Assembly: GCA_040881685.1 (NCBI GenBank)
Contig: JBBECS010000016.1
Span: 62,001 to 126,000, forward strand
Direction: 5' to 3'
Origin: Acidimicrobiia bacterium
Lineage (GTDB): Bacteria > Actinomycetota > Acidimicrobiia > IMCC26256 > PALSA-555
DNA: 64,000 nucleotides
In this document: one piece after another, positions 51,714-61,054 of the stretch
Layout: each line of letters opens with the position of its first letter
Numbering within the stretch: position 1 is the stretch's first letter
Notes under the pieces: generated by a model
Seen by the model: only the letters and a program-made list of their open reading frames with translations
Told to the model about the DNA's origin: nothing
The model's database searches: none
Position numbers and translations under genes: made by a program

Positions 51714-53066
51714 ATGCATCACTTTGACGAGATCGCCGATCGCGCGGCGCGCGCGTGCCTCGACTACGCGATGGAACGGCTGCAAGATGACCCCGCTCCG
51801 CTCGACCGGTCGGTGCCGCACGACGAGCTGGCGCGCCAGGCAGGACAAACGATCACCGCGGAGGGGCGGGATCCCGAAGACGTGCTGCGTGTCTTCACGG
51901 AGGTCCTTGCCCCCGCGTGCTTGTCGAGCGACAGCCCACGGTTCCTCGCGTTCATCCCGGCGGCACCGTCGAAGGCCGCACTCGTGTTCGACACCGTCGT
52001 GGGCGCGTCGTCGATGTGCGCCACGTCCTGGCTGGAGGCCTCCGGAGCTGTCTACGCCGAGAACGAAGCGCTGCGCTACGTCGCGGACCTTGCGGGAATG
52101 GGGCCAGAAGCCGGCGGCTGCTTCGTCTCGGGTGGGTCCGCGGGCAACCTCTCGGCGCTCGTCGCGGCGCGCGACACCGCCGCGCGCGTCCGCGGTGGAC
52201 GCCCCGATCGGTGGCGGGTCGCCGTCGGCGAGGAGTCACACTCGTCGATCATCAGCGCCTTGCGCGTGATCGACTGCGATCCGCTCGTGATCCCGTCGGG
52301 ACCCGCCGGACGGATGAACGGCGACTCGCTGCGGGCGGTCCTCGCCGCGGACCCCGATCCCTCATCGATCTGTGCAGTCGCGGCCACCGCGGGCACCACG
52401 AACGCCGGGATCATCGACGACCTGGCCAGCTTGTCCGTGGTCGCGCGCGACCGCGGCATGTGGCTCCACGTTGACGCGGCCTACGGGGGTGCCGCGCTCG
52501 CGGCACCCAGCGTGCGTGAGCGCTTCAACGGGATCGAGGCGGCCGACTCCTTGGTCGTCGACCCGCACAAATGGCTCTTCGCGCCGTTCGACTCGTGCGC
52601 ATTGCTCTACCGCGAGCCCGAGCTGGCGCGAGCCGTGCATGCGCAGCAAGCGTCGTACCTCGACCCGATGCGCATGGACGGAGAGTGGAACCCGGCCGAC
52701 TACGCGTACCACCTGAGCCGGCGGGCGCGCGGGTTGCCGTTCTGGTACTCCCTAGCCGTGTACGGCACCGACGCGTATCGAGTCGCGATCGAGCACGTGC
52801 TCGAGACGACCCGCGCCGCGGCCGCTCGCGTCGACGAGGTCGACCATGTCGCGCTGGTGCGAGAGCCCGAGCTGTCGGTGGTGTTGTTCCGCCGCCCTGG
52901 GTGGGATGACGCGGCATACTTCGAGTGGTCGCGCCGCCTGTTGCGAGACCAGATCGCGTTCGTGCTCCCCACGCGATGGCAAGGGGAGATCCTGGCCCGT
53001 GCGGTGTTCCTGAACCCGAACACCACCCTCGAGATCTTCGACGAGATCCTCGACACGATGCGATGA
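51714..53066 (+). CDS. PLP-dependent group II decarboxylase
   Basis: 450 residues: FVSGGSAGNLSALVAARD, ATAGTTNAGIIDDLASL, HVDAAYGG (PLP-binding Asp) and VVDPHKWLF with the Schiff-base Lys 286. Aromatic-L-amino-acid/glutamate decarboxylase type. Its gene overlaps an agmatine deiminase, so decarboxylation of arginine or a related guanidino amino acid is attractive, but residues alone do not show the substrate. Confidence 0.87.
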   Translation: MHHFDEIADRAARACLDYAMERLQDDPAPLDRSVPHDELARQAGQTITAEGRDPEDVLRVFTEVLAPACLSSDSPRFLAFIPAAPSKAALVFDTVVGASSMCATSWLEASGAVYAENEALRYVADLAGMGPEAGGCFVSGGSAGNLSALVAARDTAARVRGGRPDRWRVAVGEESHSSIISALRVIDCDPLVIPSGPAGRMNGDSLRAVLAADPDPSSICAVAATAGTTNAGIIDDLASLSVVARDRGMWLHVDAAYGGAALAAPSVRERFNGIEAADSLVVDPHKWLFAPFDSCALLYREPELARAVHAQQASYLDPMRMDGEWNPADYAYHLSRRARGLPFWYSLAVYGTDAYRVAIEHVLETTRAAAARVDEVDHVALVREPELSVVLFRRPGWDDAAYFEWSRRLLRDQIAFVLPTRWQGEILARAVFLNPNTTLEIFDEILDTMR

Positions 53067-54064
53067 CCGCGATGTGGTCGATGCCGGCCGAGTGGGCCGA
53101 GCACGAGCGCACGCTGATTGCGTGGCCGGCCCGCGCCTCCCTGTGGGGTGATCACCTCTCCGACGCGAAGGACTGCTCTGCCCACGTGATCTTGGCCGTG
53201 GGGCAATTCGAGCCGGTGTCGGTCGTCGCCGATGTCGGAGATGAGCCTGAGGTGCACGCAGCGTGCGGGAGCGGGCACCGCTTCCCGATAGAAGTGGTGG
53301 AGGAGCCGATCGACGACTCGTGGCTGCGCGATAGCGGACCGATCATCGTGCGTGACGACAACGGCCGGAGGACCGGAGTCGACTTCCGCTTCAACGGCTG
53401 GGGCGAGAGGTACAAACCGTACGAGAAAGACGACGCGATCGCGGCGCGGCTGTGCGAACGCCTCGGCATCCCGGTCAGCCGATCCGGCATGATCCTCGAA
53501 GGAGGGGCGATCACGGTCGATGGCGTGGGCGCGCTCGTCACCACCGAGCAGTGCCTCCTGCATCCGACGCGGAACCCGGGTCTCACCCGCGAGGAGATCG
53601 AGGACGAGCTCCGGCGGATGCTCGGAGTCGAGCGCGTCGTCTGGCTCGAGCGCGGGCTGGTCGAGGACCGTGACACCGACGGCCACGTGGACAACCTGTG
53701 CGCGTTCATCGAGCCCGGAGTCGCGCTCGTACAAGGCACCAACGACGCCGCCAATCCGAATGCAGCAATCCTCGCCGATAACCGGGCTCGGCTCGAGGCC
53801 GCCGGTATCGACACGATCCCGATCGACGTGCTGCCTTACGACTCAGTTGGAGACCGCGAGGTCGTCGTGCCGCCGTTGAACCTGTACTTCGTGAACGGTG
53901 GTGTGCTCGTGCCCGTCGCCGATGGCGATCCCGCAAGCGCGGACGCCGCTGTAGCGCAGCTCGCGGCTGCGATCCCCGACCGCGAGATCGTCCCGGTCGC
54001 GGCGTCAGTGCTCGCCTACGGCGGCGGCGGCGTCCACTGCATCACGCAGCAGGTCCCGGTCTGA
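53063..54064 (+). CDS. aguA: Agmatine deiminase
   Basis: 333 residues of the guanidine-modifying superfamily. Catalytic features are intact: SWLRDSGP (Asp), DTDGHVDN (His) and GGGGVHCITQQ with the nucleophile Cys 326. Converts agmatine to N-carbamoylputrescine in the known pathway. ATG overlaps the decarboxylase stop (ATGA). 16 bp before the amidohydrolase that would use its product. Confidence 0.9.
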   Translation: MTAMWSMPAEWAEHERTLIAWPARASLWGDHLSDAKDCSAHVILAVGQFEPVSVVADVGDEPEVHAACGSGHRFPIEVVEEPIDDSWLRDSGPIIVRDDNGRRTGVDFRFNGWGERYKPYEKDDAIAARLCERLGIPVSRSGMILEGGAITVDGVGALVTTEQCLLHPTRNPGLTREEIEDELRRMLGVERVVWLERGLVEDRDTDGHVDNLCAFIEPGVALVQGTNDAANPNAAILADNRARLEAAGIDTIPIDVLPYDSVGDREVVVPPLNLYFVNGGVLVPVADGDPASADAAVAQLAAAIPDREIVPVAASVLAYGGGGVHCITQQVPV

Positions 54065-54080
54065 GGCGAGACTGGGGACG

Positions 54081-55043
54081 ATGCGCGTCATCCGCGCGGA
54101 GGATCCGCTCAAGTCACCCGCCCGTGTCGAGCCGACGACGCGACCGCCGTTCCGGGTCGCGGCGGTGCAGCACCGATGGCACCGTGATCCCACGGAGCAC
54201 CGTGGTGCGATCGCCGACGGCGTCCGCCTCGCCGCCACTGACGGCGCTCAGCTCATCTGCCTGATGGAGCTCACGCTGTCGCCGTACTTCGCGGTCGACC
54301 CGACCGGACCAGGAGCCGCGGTGCTCGGCGTGCGCGTCGAACCGGAGTCGTTACTCGGCGGTCCGACCCATGAGTTCGCGGCCGGGCTCGCGGCCGAGAC
54401 CGGAGTACCGGTGCACGCGTCGCTCTATGAACGGGCCGACGACGGCGGGCTCGGCTACAACACCGCCATCTGCGTCGCGCCCACGGGCGAGCTGCTCGCG
54501 CGCACGCGCAAGATGCACCTGCCGGTCACCGAGGGCTACTTCGAAGATCGTTGGTTCCGTCCCGGCGACGGTGATTATCGGCCCGCACGCGTCGGACCTG
54601 CACAGGTCGGCTTCCCCACGTGTTGGGATCAGTGGTTTCCCGAAGTGGCTCGCGCGTACTCACTCGCCGGCGCCGAGGTCATCGTCTATCCCACCGCGAT
54701 CGGCTCCGAGCCCGACCACCCCCACTTCGACACCCAGCCGCTGTGGGAGCGGGTGATCACCGCCAACGGGATAGCCAACGGCACGTTCATGGTCGTGATC
54801 AACCGGATCGGTGACGAGGGCCGCGTGCAGTTCTACGGCTCGTCGTTCATCAGCGATCCATACGGTCGAGTACTCGTGCGCGCGCTTCGCGACGAGCCGT
54901 GCGTGCTCATCGCCGACCTCGACCTCGATCAGCGCCACGACTGGCTCGACCTGTTCCCGCTGCTCCGGACCCGCCGCCCCGACAGCTACGGGGCGCTGAC
55001 CTCTACTTCCGAAGAGCGCCGGGGTCGTCGAGCCAGCGGTTGA
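54081..55043 (+). CDS. aguB: Nitrilase-fold amidohydrolase, N-carbamoylputrescine type
   Basis: 320 residues. The Glu-Lys-Cys triad is E63 (LMELTLSPYF), K144 (RKMHLP) and C181 (PTCWDQWFPE); the last two match AguB-type enzymes, which release putrescine, CO2 and ammonia. The N-terminal 25 residues are an extension over the usual length. Gene position after aguA supports the call. The 3' end overlaps the convergent gene by 41 bp. Confidence 0.87.
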   Translation: MRVIRAEDPLKSPARVEPTTRPPFRVAAVQHRWHRDPTEHRGAIADGVRLAATDGAQLICLMELTLSPYFAVDPTGPGAAVLGVRVEPESLLGGPTHEFAAGLAAETGVPVHASLYERADDGGLGYNTAICVAPTGELLARTRKMHLPVTEGYFEDRWFRPGDGDYRPARVGPAQVGFPTCWDQWFPEVARAYSLAGAEVIVYPTAIGSEPDHPHFDTQPLWERVITANGIANGTFMVVINRIGDEGRVQFYGSSFISDPYGRVLVRALRDEPCVLIADLDLDQRHDWLDLFPLLRTRRPDSYGALTSTSEERRGRRASG

Positions 55044-55782
55044 GCGCGGCGGTGCGGGCGTTCCGGCACACGAGCACATGCTCGATGGCGCGCCGTACGC
55101 GCCGCTGCTGACCCGCGGTGTGCACCACCTGGCGCAGGAGGTTGTCGGCCATGCGGCCGTGGTCCTCCTCGGCGTACGCGTGCACCTTGAAGTTCTCCAC
55201 CTCAATGCCGTAGTGGGCGCGCATCCCCTCGTACATCATCTTGGCGTAGTTCGTGGACGCAGCGAAGCGCTCACCCGCCCACCCGAACGCCGCGAGCCCC
55301 TCTTCGTAGGTGCGGCGCATGTAGTAGAGCGTGGTGAACACCGACCCGATGCTCTCGGGCATCGCGCGGTACGAGAGCAGCTCGTCGTCGGTGATCCCCA
55401 GCTGGCACGCCCAGTTGATCTTCATGTCGACGTGGTTCGCGTCGCCCGTGTAGCCCGTCTCGTCCGCGAGGTTCTGGAGCCAGTGCAGGAAGTGCTGGCT
55501 CTGCCCCAGCTGGAGGGCGTCGACGTCGGGAGCGAGGCTCATGAGCGTGCCGAACTCGGTCGTGTACCACTTGCCGAGGAAGTAGTACTCCTTCGCCAGG
55601 CGCTTGAGCAGGTCCTCGGCCAGCGTGCCGTCGGCGACGCGCTCCCACACAAGGTTCTTCTCGGTCGCGACCTCGGCCTGGAGCGCCTCGAGGCTGGCCA
55701 TGTACTCGTCGACCGGCTGTCCGGGAGCGCCCTCGGCGTCGTCGCTGCCGCTGACGTCCTTGAACTCGCGGTGCTCTGACAC
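55003..55782 (-). CDS. Haem-oxygenase-like (TenA/HDO fold) metalloenzyme
   Basis: 259 residues, all-helical. RLAKEYYFLGKWYTTEF and VHAYAEEDHGRMADNLL give Glu and H-x3-E-x2-H ligand patterns as in PqqC/CADD/HDO proteins, many of which are non-haem di-iron oxygenases on amino-acid-like substrates. GTG 55782 has a perfect AGGAGG; the long upstream frame is a shadow. Faces the agmatine operon with a 41-bp overlap, so it may act on an amine in this locus (inference). Confidence 0.75.
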   Translation of the reverse strand: MSEHREFKDVSGSDDAEGAPGQPVDEYMASLEALQAEVATEKNLVWERVADGTLAEDLLKRLAKEYYFLGKWYTTEFGTLMSLAPDVDALQLGQSQHFLHWLQNLADETGYTGDANHVDMKINWACQLGITDDELLSYRAMPESIGSVFTTLYYMRRTYEEGLAAFGWAGERFAASTNYAKMMYEGMRAHYGIEVENFKVHAYAEEDHGRMADNLLRQVVHTAGQQRRVRRAIEHVLVCRNARTAALNRWLDDPGALRK

Positions 55783-55837
55783 GCTGCGCCTCCTAGATCG
55801 ACCGACGGCTGGTCCGAGGGGAAAGGATACGATTCCA

Positions 55838-55853
55838 CTGACGCGAGTGTCAG
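55838..55853. promoter_or_regulatory. 7-2-7 imperfect palindrome before the hydantoinase operon
   Basis: CTGACGCGAGTGTCAG: arms CTGACGC and GTGTCAG match at six of seven positions, with a 2-bp centre, 26 bp before the ATG at 55879. Near-identical design to the site at 44589. Candidate operator for the same regulator. Confidence 0.5.
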
Positions 55854-55878
55854 ATTCGAGCGCCGACGAGGGGATGCC

Positions 55879-57699
55879 ATGACGCACGCTGACCTTGTCC
55901 GACTGGCCGGCAGCCGCGGCCGCCTGAGCGAGCACCCCACCGTCGACCCGGTCACCGCCGAAGTGATCCGCGGGACGATGGAGACCGTCTGTTTCGAGAT
56001 GGCCACGTACGTGTCGCGCACGGCCACCACGCCGATCCTCAACCAGAGCAACGAGCGCAATGCCACCATCCTCGACGCCCAGGGCCGGCTCGCCGCGCTC
56101 TCGGTCGGCATCCCACAGTTCATGCTCACGTCCACACTCCCCGTGCGCTTCGCGCTCGAGTTCCTGGGCGTCGATGAGTTCCGCGAGGGCGACGTGTTCG
56201 TGGCCAACGACCCGTACCACGGCGGCGGTCACCTCCCCGACTACAACGTGTTCGCACCCATCTACGCGGCCGACGATGACGGCACACGCCGGATGGTGCT
56301 GATCGCCAGCATCCAGTGCCACCACGGCGACACCGGCGGCGGCGTACCCGGTGGGTACAACGTGACGGCCACCGACCTGTGGGGTGAGGGCGTGCGTTGG
56401 CCCGTCGTGAAGGTGATCGACCAAGGAGTCGAGCGCCGCGACGTTCTCTACGCGCTCCAGGCCAACAACCGAATCCCCGACTACATCGGCGACTTGCGCG
56501 CGCAGATCGGCGCCGCGCAGCTCGCCGCGAACCGCATGGCCCAGGTGATCGACCACTACGGCATCCACGCGGTGGAGGAGTCGGTCGACTTCATGATCGA
56601 CTACGCGGCCAAACGCTTCCGTGAGGAAGTGACCGCATGGCCCGATGGCGAGTACGAGGCCGACGCGTACGTCGACCACGATCCGCTCGGCAACCCCGAT
56701 GTGCACCTGCACGTGAAGATCACTGTTGCGAGCGACAGCCTCACCATCGATTTCACCGGCTCCGACACGCGCCAGGAGCTCCAGGCGTGGTCCACGTTCG
56801 GCAACACGCGCGGCTACACGGTCGGGCAGATCGCCGCGATGATGGACCCCGAGATCCCGAAGAACGAGGGTTTCTTCGACCAGATCAAGCTCGTGGTCCC
56901 GCAAGGCTGCGTGCTCAACCCCGCGCCCGGCAAGCCGGTGAGCGCTGGTACGCACCACCCGGGCGCCGACGTGGGCGAGGTGATCGCGGTCGCGATGCAG
57001 GACGTGCTGCCCGACAAGGCCGTCCCGCAGACGTACAAGACCGGAATCCCCACGATCATCGTGGGCGTCGACCCACGCACCGGCGCCACGTTCACCGACC
57101 ACTCGGCCGAGGTGTACGCGGGCTGGTGCAACGCCGCGAAGGGCATGGACGCCTGGGGCGCGCAAGCGGCGTCGTTCGGCAACCTGTGGAAGGCGACGGC
57201 TGAGTTCAACGAGAGCTTGTTCCCGCACATCCAATGGGGCCGCGACTATCGCACCGACTCCGGTGGCCCTGGTCAGTGGCGCGGCCTGTGCGGTAGCCAC
57301 TACGAGAAGGAAGTGCGAGTCGACGCCAAGGTGTACACGTACGTCGTTGGCATGAAGTACCCGATGCCCGGGATCTGCGGCGGCAAGAACGGCGCTCCGA
57401 ACAAGATGATCATCCGGTACGGGTCCGACGATCCGTACAAGGTGAAGCACACCGCCGACTGGGTTCCGATCGCCGCGGGCCAGCGCGTGATGTACGACTA
57501 CGGCGGCGGGGGCGGTTGGGGCAATCCGCTCGATCGCGACCCGCAAGCGGTGCTCGACGACGTGCTCGACGAGTACGTGAGCGTCGAAGCCGCCCCGCGC
57601 GACTACGCCGTCGTGCTCACCGGGTCGCTCGACGACCTCACGCTCGCCGTCGACGAAGCCGCCACCGCCAAGCTCCGCGCCGACCGGCGGGCCGCTTGA
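55879..57699 (+). CDS. Hydantoinase/oxoprolinase B-type subunit
   Basis: 606 residues of the HyuB family: VTAEVIRGTMETVCFEMA, then VANDPYHGGGHLPDYNVFAP, IDFTGSD, and GGPGQWRGLCG, all family landmarks. With the A subunit it forms ATP-dependent amidohydrolases or carboxylases (hydantoinase, 5-oxoprolinase, acetone carboxylase types). Which one is not decidable here. Followed after 18 bp by the A subunit. Confidence 0.88.
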   Translation: MTHADLVRLAGSRGRLSEHPTVDPVTAEVIRGTMETVCFEMATYVSRTATTPILNQSNERNATILDAQGRLAALSVGIPQFMLTSTLPVRFALEFLGVDEFREGDVFVANDPYHGGGHLPDYNVFAPIYAADDDGTRRMVLIASIQCHHGDTGGGVPGGYNVTATDLWGEGVRWPVVKVIDQGVERRDVLYALQANNRIPDYIGDLRAQIGAAQLAANRMAQVIDHYGIHAVEESVDFMIDYAAKRFREEVTAWPDGEYEADAYVDHDPLGNPDVHLHVKITVASDSLTIDFTGSDTRQELQAWSTFGNTRGYTVGQIAAMMDPEIPKNEGFFDQIKLVVPQGCVLNPAPGKPVSAGTHHPGADVGEVIAVAMQDVLPDKAVPQTYKTGIPTIIVGVDPRTGATFTDHSAEVYAGWCNAAKGMDAWGAQAASFGNLWKATAEFNESLFPHIQWGRDYRTDSGGPGQWRGLCGSHYEKEVRVDAKVYTYVVGMKYPMPGICGGKNGAPNKMIIRYGSDDPYKVKHTADWVPIAAGQRVMYDYGGGGGWGNPLDRDPQAVLDDVLDEYVSVEAAPRDYAVVLTGSLDDLTLAVDEAATAKLRADRRAA

Positions 57700-57717
57700 A
57701 GGTTATGGTGGGCTGAC

Positions 57718-59781
57718 GTGGGGTACCGCGTGGGCGTGGACGTGGGTGGCACCTTCACCGACGTGATCTGTGTCACGCCCGCGGGCGACGTGGTGCTCGA
57801 CAAGACGCCCACCACGACCGAGGACCAGTCGCTCGGAGTGATGACAGGCCTCGGCCAGCTCGCGGAGCGCTTCGGGCTCTCGCTCCACGACTTCTGCGCC
57901 GACCTCGACATCCTGGTGCACGGCACCACCACAGCCGACAACACGATGATCGAGATGAACGGCGCGGCCACTGGACTGCTCGTCACCGAGGGACACCGCG
58001 ACGAGATCGAGATGCGCCGGGTCCACAAGGAGGAGATCTGGGATCCCTCCTACCCCGCACCGGCGCCGATTGCGCGCCGGCGGGCGCGCATCCCTATCCC
58101 CGAGCGCCTCGACTACCAGGGCCAGGTCGTCCTCCCGCTCGACGAGGACGCAGTGCGCAAGGGTGTGCAGCGCCTGAAGGCGCTCGGAGTGCGGTCGATC
58201 GCGGTGATGTTCCTCTTCTCGTTCGTGAACTCCGAGCATGAGCGGCGCGCTGGCGAGATCGTGCGCGAGGAGTTCCCCGACGTCGACCACGTCTCGCTCT
58301 CGCACGAGGTGATGGCCCGTGGCCCGGAATTCGAGCGGGTCTCCACCACCCTCGTGAACGCGTACGTGGCGCCGAAGATCTCGGCGTACGTCGGACAGCT
58401 CCAGGAGAGCCTGCGCGCCGCGGGCTACGGCGGTCCTCTGCTCATCATGCAGTCGACCGGCGGCGTGATGCCGCCCGAGTACGTCGCCAAGCGCGCCGTG
58501 TCGTTGCTGGCGTCCGGCCCGACGGGCGGGGTCATGGGTGCGGCACTGGCCGCGGGCAAGGTCGGGGTCCTCGACTTCGTGTCGGTCGACATGGGCGGCA
58601 CGAGCTTCGACGTGTGTCTCGTGCGCGGCGGACGCCCCGAGATCAAGACCGACTGGAACTGGCGTTACCGCTATTACATCGGCATGCCGATGGTCGACGT
58701 GCAGAGCGTCGGCGCGGGCGGTGGGTCGATCGCGCGCGTCCGTCAGGGTGCGTTGCTCGTCGGTCCCGAGAGCGCAGGTTCGACGCCCGGACCGGTGAGC
58801 TACGGGCACGGTGGCACGCACCCCACCGTCACCGACGCCGACGTGGTGCTCGGCTACATCCCCACCGACAGCTTTGCCGGCGGGCGCATGAAGCTCGACG
58901 TCGACGCGGCCCGCGCCGCGATCATGCGCGATGTGGCCGAGCCGCTGGGTCTCGACGTGGTCGACGCGGCGTGGGGTATCGAGCGCATCGTCAACGCCAA
59001 CATGGCGAACGCCACTCGGCGCGTGCTCGCGTCGCACGGCGCCGACCCGCGGACACTGTCGATGATCGCCTTCGGCGGCAGCGGCGCTGTGCACGCGTGG
59101 GCCGTCGCCAAAGAGCTCGGCATCGACCGGGTGCTCGTGCCCAAGGCCGCACCCGCGTTCTCGGCGCTGGGCGTCTTGGTGGCCGACTACGTCGTCGACC
59201 TGGTGCGCGCCTACGTCGTGCCGCTCTCGCAGGTCGATGTCGCGCGCGTTCGGTCCCTGCTGAGCGATCTCCAGGAGGAAGCCGCCAAGGAGCTCGACCC
59301 CACGGGGTTGGCCGACACCGACATCGACGTCGGCCTGTACGCGCAGATGTGCTACCCGGGTCAGAACTTCGACATGAGCGTGCCGCTCCTCGAAGGGCCG
59401 TCCATCGACGAGCCTGGGTTGCTCGACCTCGCCGAGCGGTTCCACGATCAGCACGAGGCGGAGCGTGGGTTCGCGTTCCGCAACCAGCAGCCGCTGCTGC
59501 GTGGCGTGCGCCTCATTGCCCGCGGCCGCACGCCGAAGCCCGACCGTCTGGCTGAGGTCGGCGCGCTCGAGCAGGCCGACTCGGCACGAACCGGCACGCG
59601 ACCCGCATACTTTGGCGCGGGATTCGTCGAGACGACCGTGTACGACGGGTCCCGTCTCGGCCCCGGGAGCGAGGTCCATGGCCCGGCGCTCGTCGAGGAG
59701 CCGTTCACCGTGGTCGTCGTTCCGCCGGGCGGAAGCGCGCGCCTCGACGCGACCGGCAATTACCAGCTCGAACTGGCATGA
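57718..59781 (+). CDS. Hydantoinase/oxoprolinase A-type subunit
   Basis: 687 residues of the HyuA family. VGVDVGGTFTDVICV is the N-terminal nucleotide-binding segment and HGTTTADNTMIE, SVDMGGTSFDVCLV and AFGGSGAVHAWAVAKELG follow in family order. GTG start. Forms the ATPase partner of the preceding B subunit. Gene order B then A is reversed relative to the common A-B order. Confidence 0.88.
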   Translation: MGYRVGVDVGGTFTDVICVTPAGDVVLDKTPTTTEDQSLGVMTGLGQLAERFGLSLHDFCADLDILVHGTTTADNTMIEMNGAATGLLVTEGHRDEIEMRRVHKEEIWDPSYPAPAPIARRRARIPIPERLDYQGQVVLPLDEDAVRKGVQRLKALGVRSIAVMFLFSFVNSEHERRAGEIVREEFPDVDHVSLSHEVMARGPEFERVSTTLVNAYVAPKISAYVGQLQESLRAAGYGGPLLIMQSTGGVMPPEYVAKRAVSLLASGPTGGVMGAALAAGKVGVLDFVSVDMGGTSFDVCLVRGGRPEIKTDWNWRYRYYIGMPMVDVQSVGAGGGSIARVRQGALLVGPESAGSTPGPVSYGHGGTHPTVTDADVVLGYIPTDSFAGGRMKLDVDAARAAIMRDVAEPLGLDVVDAAWGIERIVNANMANATRRVLASHGADPRTLSMIAFGGSGAVHAWAVAKELGIDRVLVPKAAPAFSALGVLVADYVVDLVRAYVVPLSQVDVARVRSLLSDLQEEAAKELDPTGLADTDIDVGLYAQMCYPGQNFDMSVPLLEGPSIDEPGLLDLAERFHDQHEAERGFAFRNQQPLLRGVRLIARGRTPKPDRLAEVGALEQADSARTGTRPAYFGAGFVETTVYDGSRLGPGSEVHGPALVEEPFTVVVVPPGGSARLDATGNYQLELA

Positions 59782-59788
59782 TCCCCCG

Positions 59789-60427
59789 ATGAAGAACGAG
59801 GACACACCAAGACGACGCGCCTGGTTCGCCGGTGCTGTCGCCGTCACAATCCTTCTTGGCAACATCCCGAGTGCGGCCGCCGCCAGCTCGATCAGCCCGA
59901 AGAAGTGGGCGAAGTCGTTCTGCACCACGGTGCTCGACTTCCGCGACGAGCTGGTCTCCATCGGGGACCAAGTCGTGAACTACTCCGAGGAAGCAGCGAG
60001 CGCGGTCGACGCCGATCCGTCGGCAGTCTTCGACGTGATCGAGACCACGGCCGGCTATCTCGACGACGCTGTGGACGTGTCGAGCGATACGGCCGACGAC
60101 GTCCGGAAGCTGAAGAAGCCCGCAGTCGGCGGCGGCGCCAAGATCAAGCGCGTGATCTCGAAGATCCTGGGAGACGGTCTCGAAGACCTCGCGTTCGAGT
60201 TCGAGGCCGGCGCGACCGATCTCCGTTCGATCGCGGACCAGACGTCTGACCCGGTGGAAGCCGCCAACCTGTTCGTCACGGCTTCGCTTCAGCTCTCCAG
60301 CACCTTCAGCAGCGCCGGCAATGCAATCAGAGATGCTTTCAACGCCGTGCCCGACGATCCGTCCATCGATCCCGACCAGGTGCTCGACCGCGCGCTCGCA
60401 CGATCGTCCGCTTGTGAGGAATTCTAA
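59789..60427 (+). CDS. Secreted helical protein, unknown
   Basis: 212 residues with a signal peptide (RRRAWFAGAVAVTILLGN, cleavage near AAAASS). The mature protein looks wholly helical (DFRDELVSIGDQVVNYSEEA, then LEDLAFEFEAGATDLRSIAD) with two cysteines near the ends (SFCTTV and SSACEEF) that could pair. 7 bp after hyuA. No family recognised. Confidence 0.65.
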   Translation: MKNEDTPRRRAWFAGAVAVTILLGNIPSAAAASSISPKKWAKSFCTTVLDFRDELVSIGDQVVNYSEEAASAVDADPSAVFDVIETTAGYLDDAVDVSSDTADDVRKLKKPAVGGGAKIKRVISKILGDGLEDLAFEFEAGATDLRSIADQTSDPVEAANLFVTASLQLSSTFSSAGNAIRDAFNAVPDDPSIDPDQVLDRALARSSACEEF

Positions 60428-60454
60428 GGTCCGCGACGAACCGGTCACCTCGTC

Positions 60455-61021
60455 GTGCCCGTTTGGCTCACCGAGCACGAGCACGCGGTCGTCGCGGCCG
60501 CAGCTGACCGGCTGATCCCTCCATACGACGCACATCCGGGAGGCGCTGCCCTCGGCGTCGCCGACTTCATCGACGCCCTCCTCGGTGCGTTCACCTTTGA
60601 TCCGCCCCGGATCTGGGCCGGCGGGCCGTTCTCGGGACGGGCGGGTGGCGATCCCTCGTTCGAGCAGTTCATGGACCTCAGCGCGCTCGAGGAGCTCGCG
60701 TGGCGTACGCGCATCGAGGGCTCCAAGGGCATGGTCGAGCGCGAGCGCAACGGTGCCGTGATCGGGTGGCAGCAGCAGTATCACGAAGGGATCGCCGCTC
60801 TCGGCAGAGACTTCTGCGATGTCACGCCCGACGAGCAGGATGCACGGCTCGACCGAAATCCCGAGTTCAAGGCGCTGCTCTATGCGCAGTCCTGCGAGGG
60901 CGCGTACGCTGCGCCCGAATACGGCGGGAACCGCGGCCTCCGCGGATGGGCGTCCATCCAATACGACGGTGACGTGCAGCCACGCGGCTACACGGACGAG
61001 GAGGTCGCGGGACGTGACTAG
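60455..61021 (+). CDS. Gluconate 2-dehydrogenase subunit 3-like protein
   Basis: 188 residues: EHEHAVVAAAADRLIPPYDA, then GVADFIDALLGA fits the subunit-3 family that accompanies GMC flavoproteins, though no Tat signal is present. C-terminal YGGNRGLRGWASIQYDGD, also typical of the family. GTG start. Next gene is the GMC oxidoreductase, so the pair is probably one membrane-associated dehydrogenase. Confidence 0.78.
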   Translation: MPVWLTEHEHAVVAAAADRLIPPYDAHPGGAALGVADFIDALLGAFTFDPPRIWAGGPFSGRAGGDPSFEQFMDLSALEELAWRTRIEGSKGMVERERNGAVIGWQQQYHEGIAALGRDFCDVTPDEQDARLDRNPEFKALLYAQSCEGAYAAPEYGGNRGLRGWASIQYDGDVQPRGYTDEEVAGRD

Positions 61022-61054
61022 CTGCGCCGACCGAACGCACTGAGTGGGCCAATG

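Noticed and set aside
55783-57546. 588-codon N-terminal extension of the HDO-fold gene
   Set aside because: It is antisense to hyuB; the GTG at 55782 has a perfect AGGAGG site and gives the family-size protein.
57703-59961. Long minus-strand open frame of 752 codons opposite hyuA
   Set aside because: Mirror frame of a high-GC gene; composition is His/Arg/Asp-rich, with no motif, while the plus strand encodes a clear HyuA protein.
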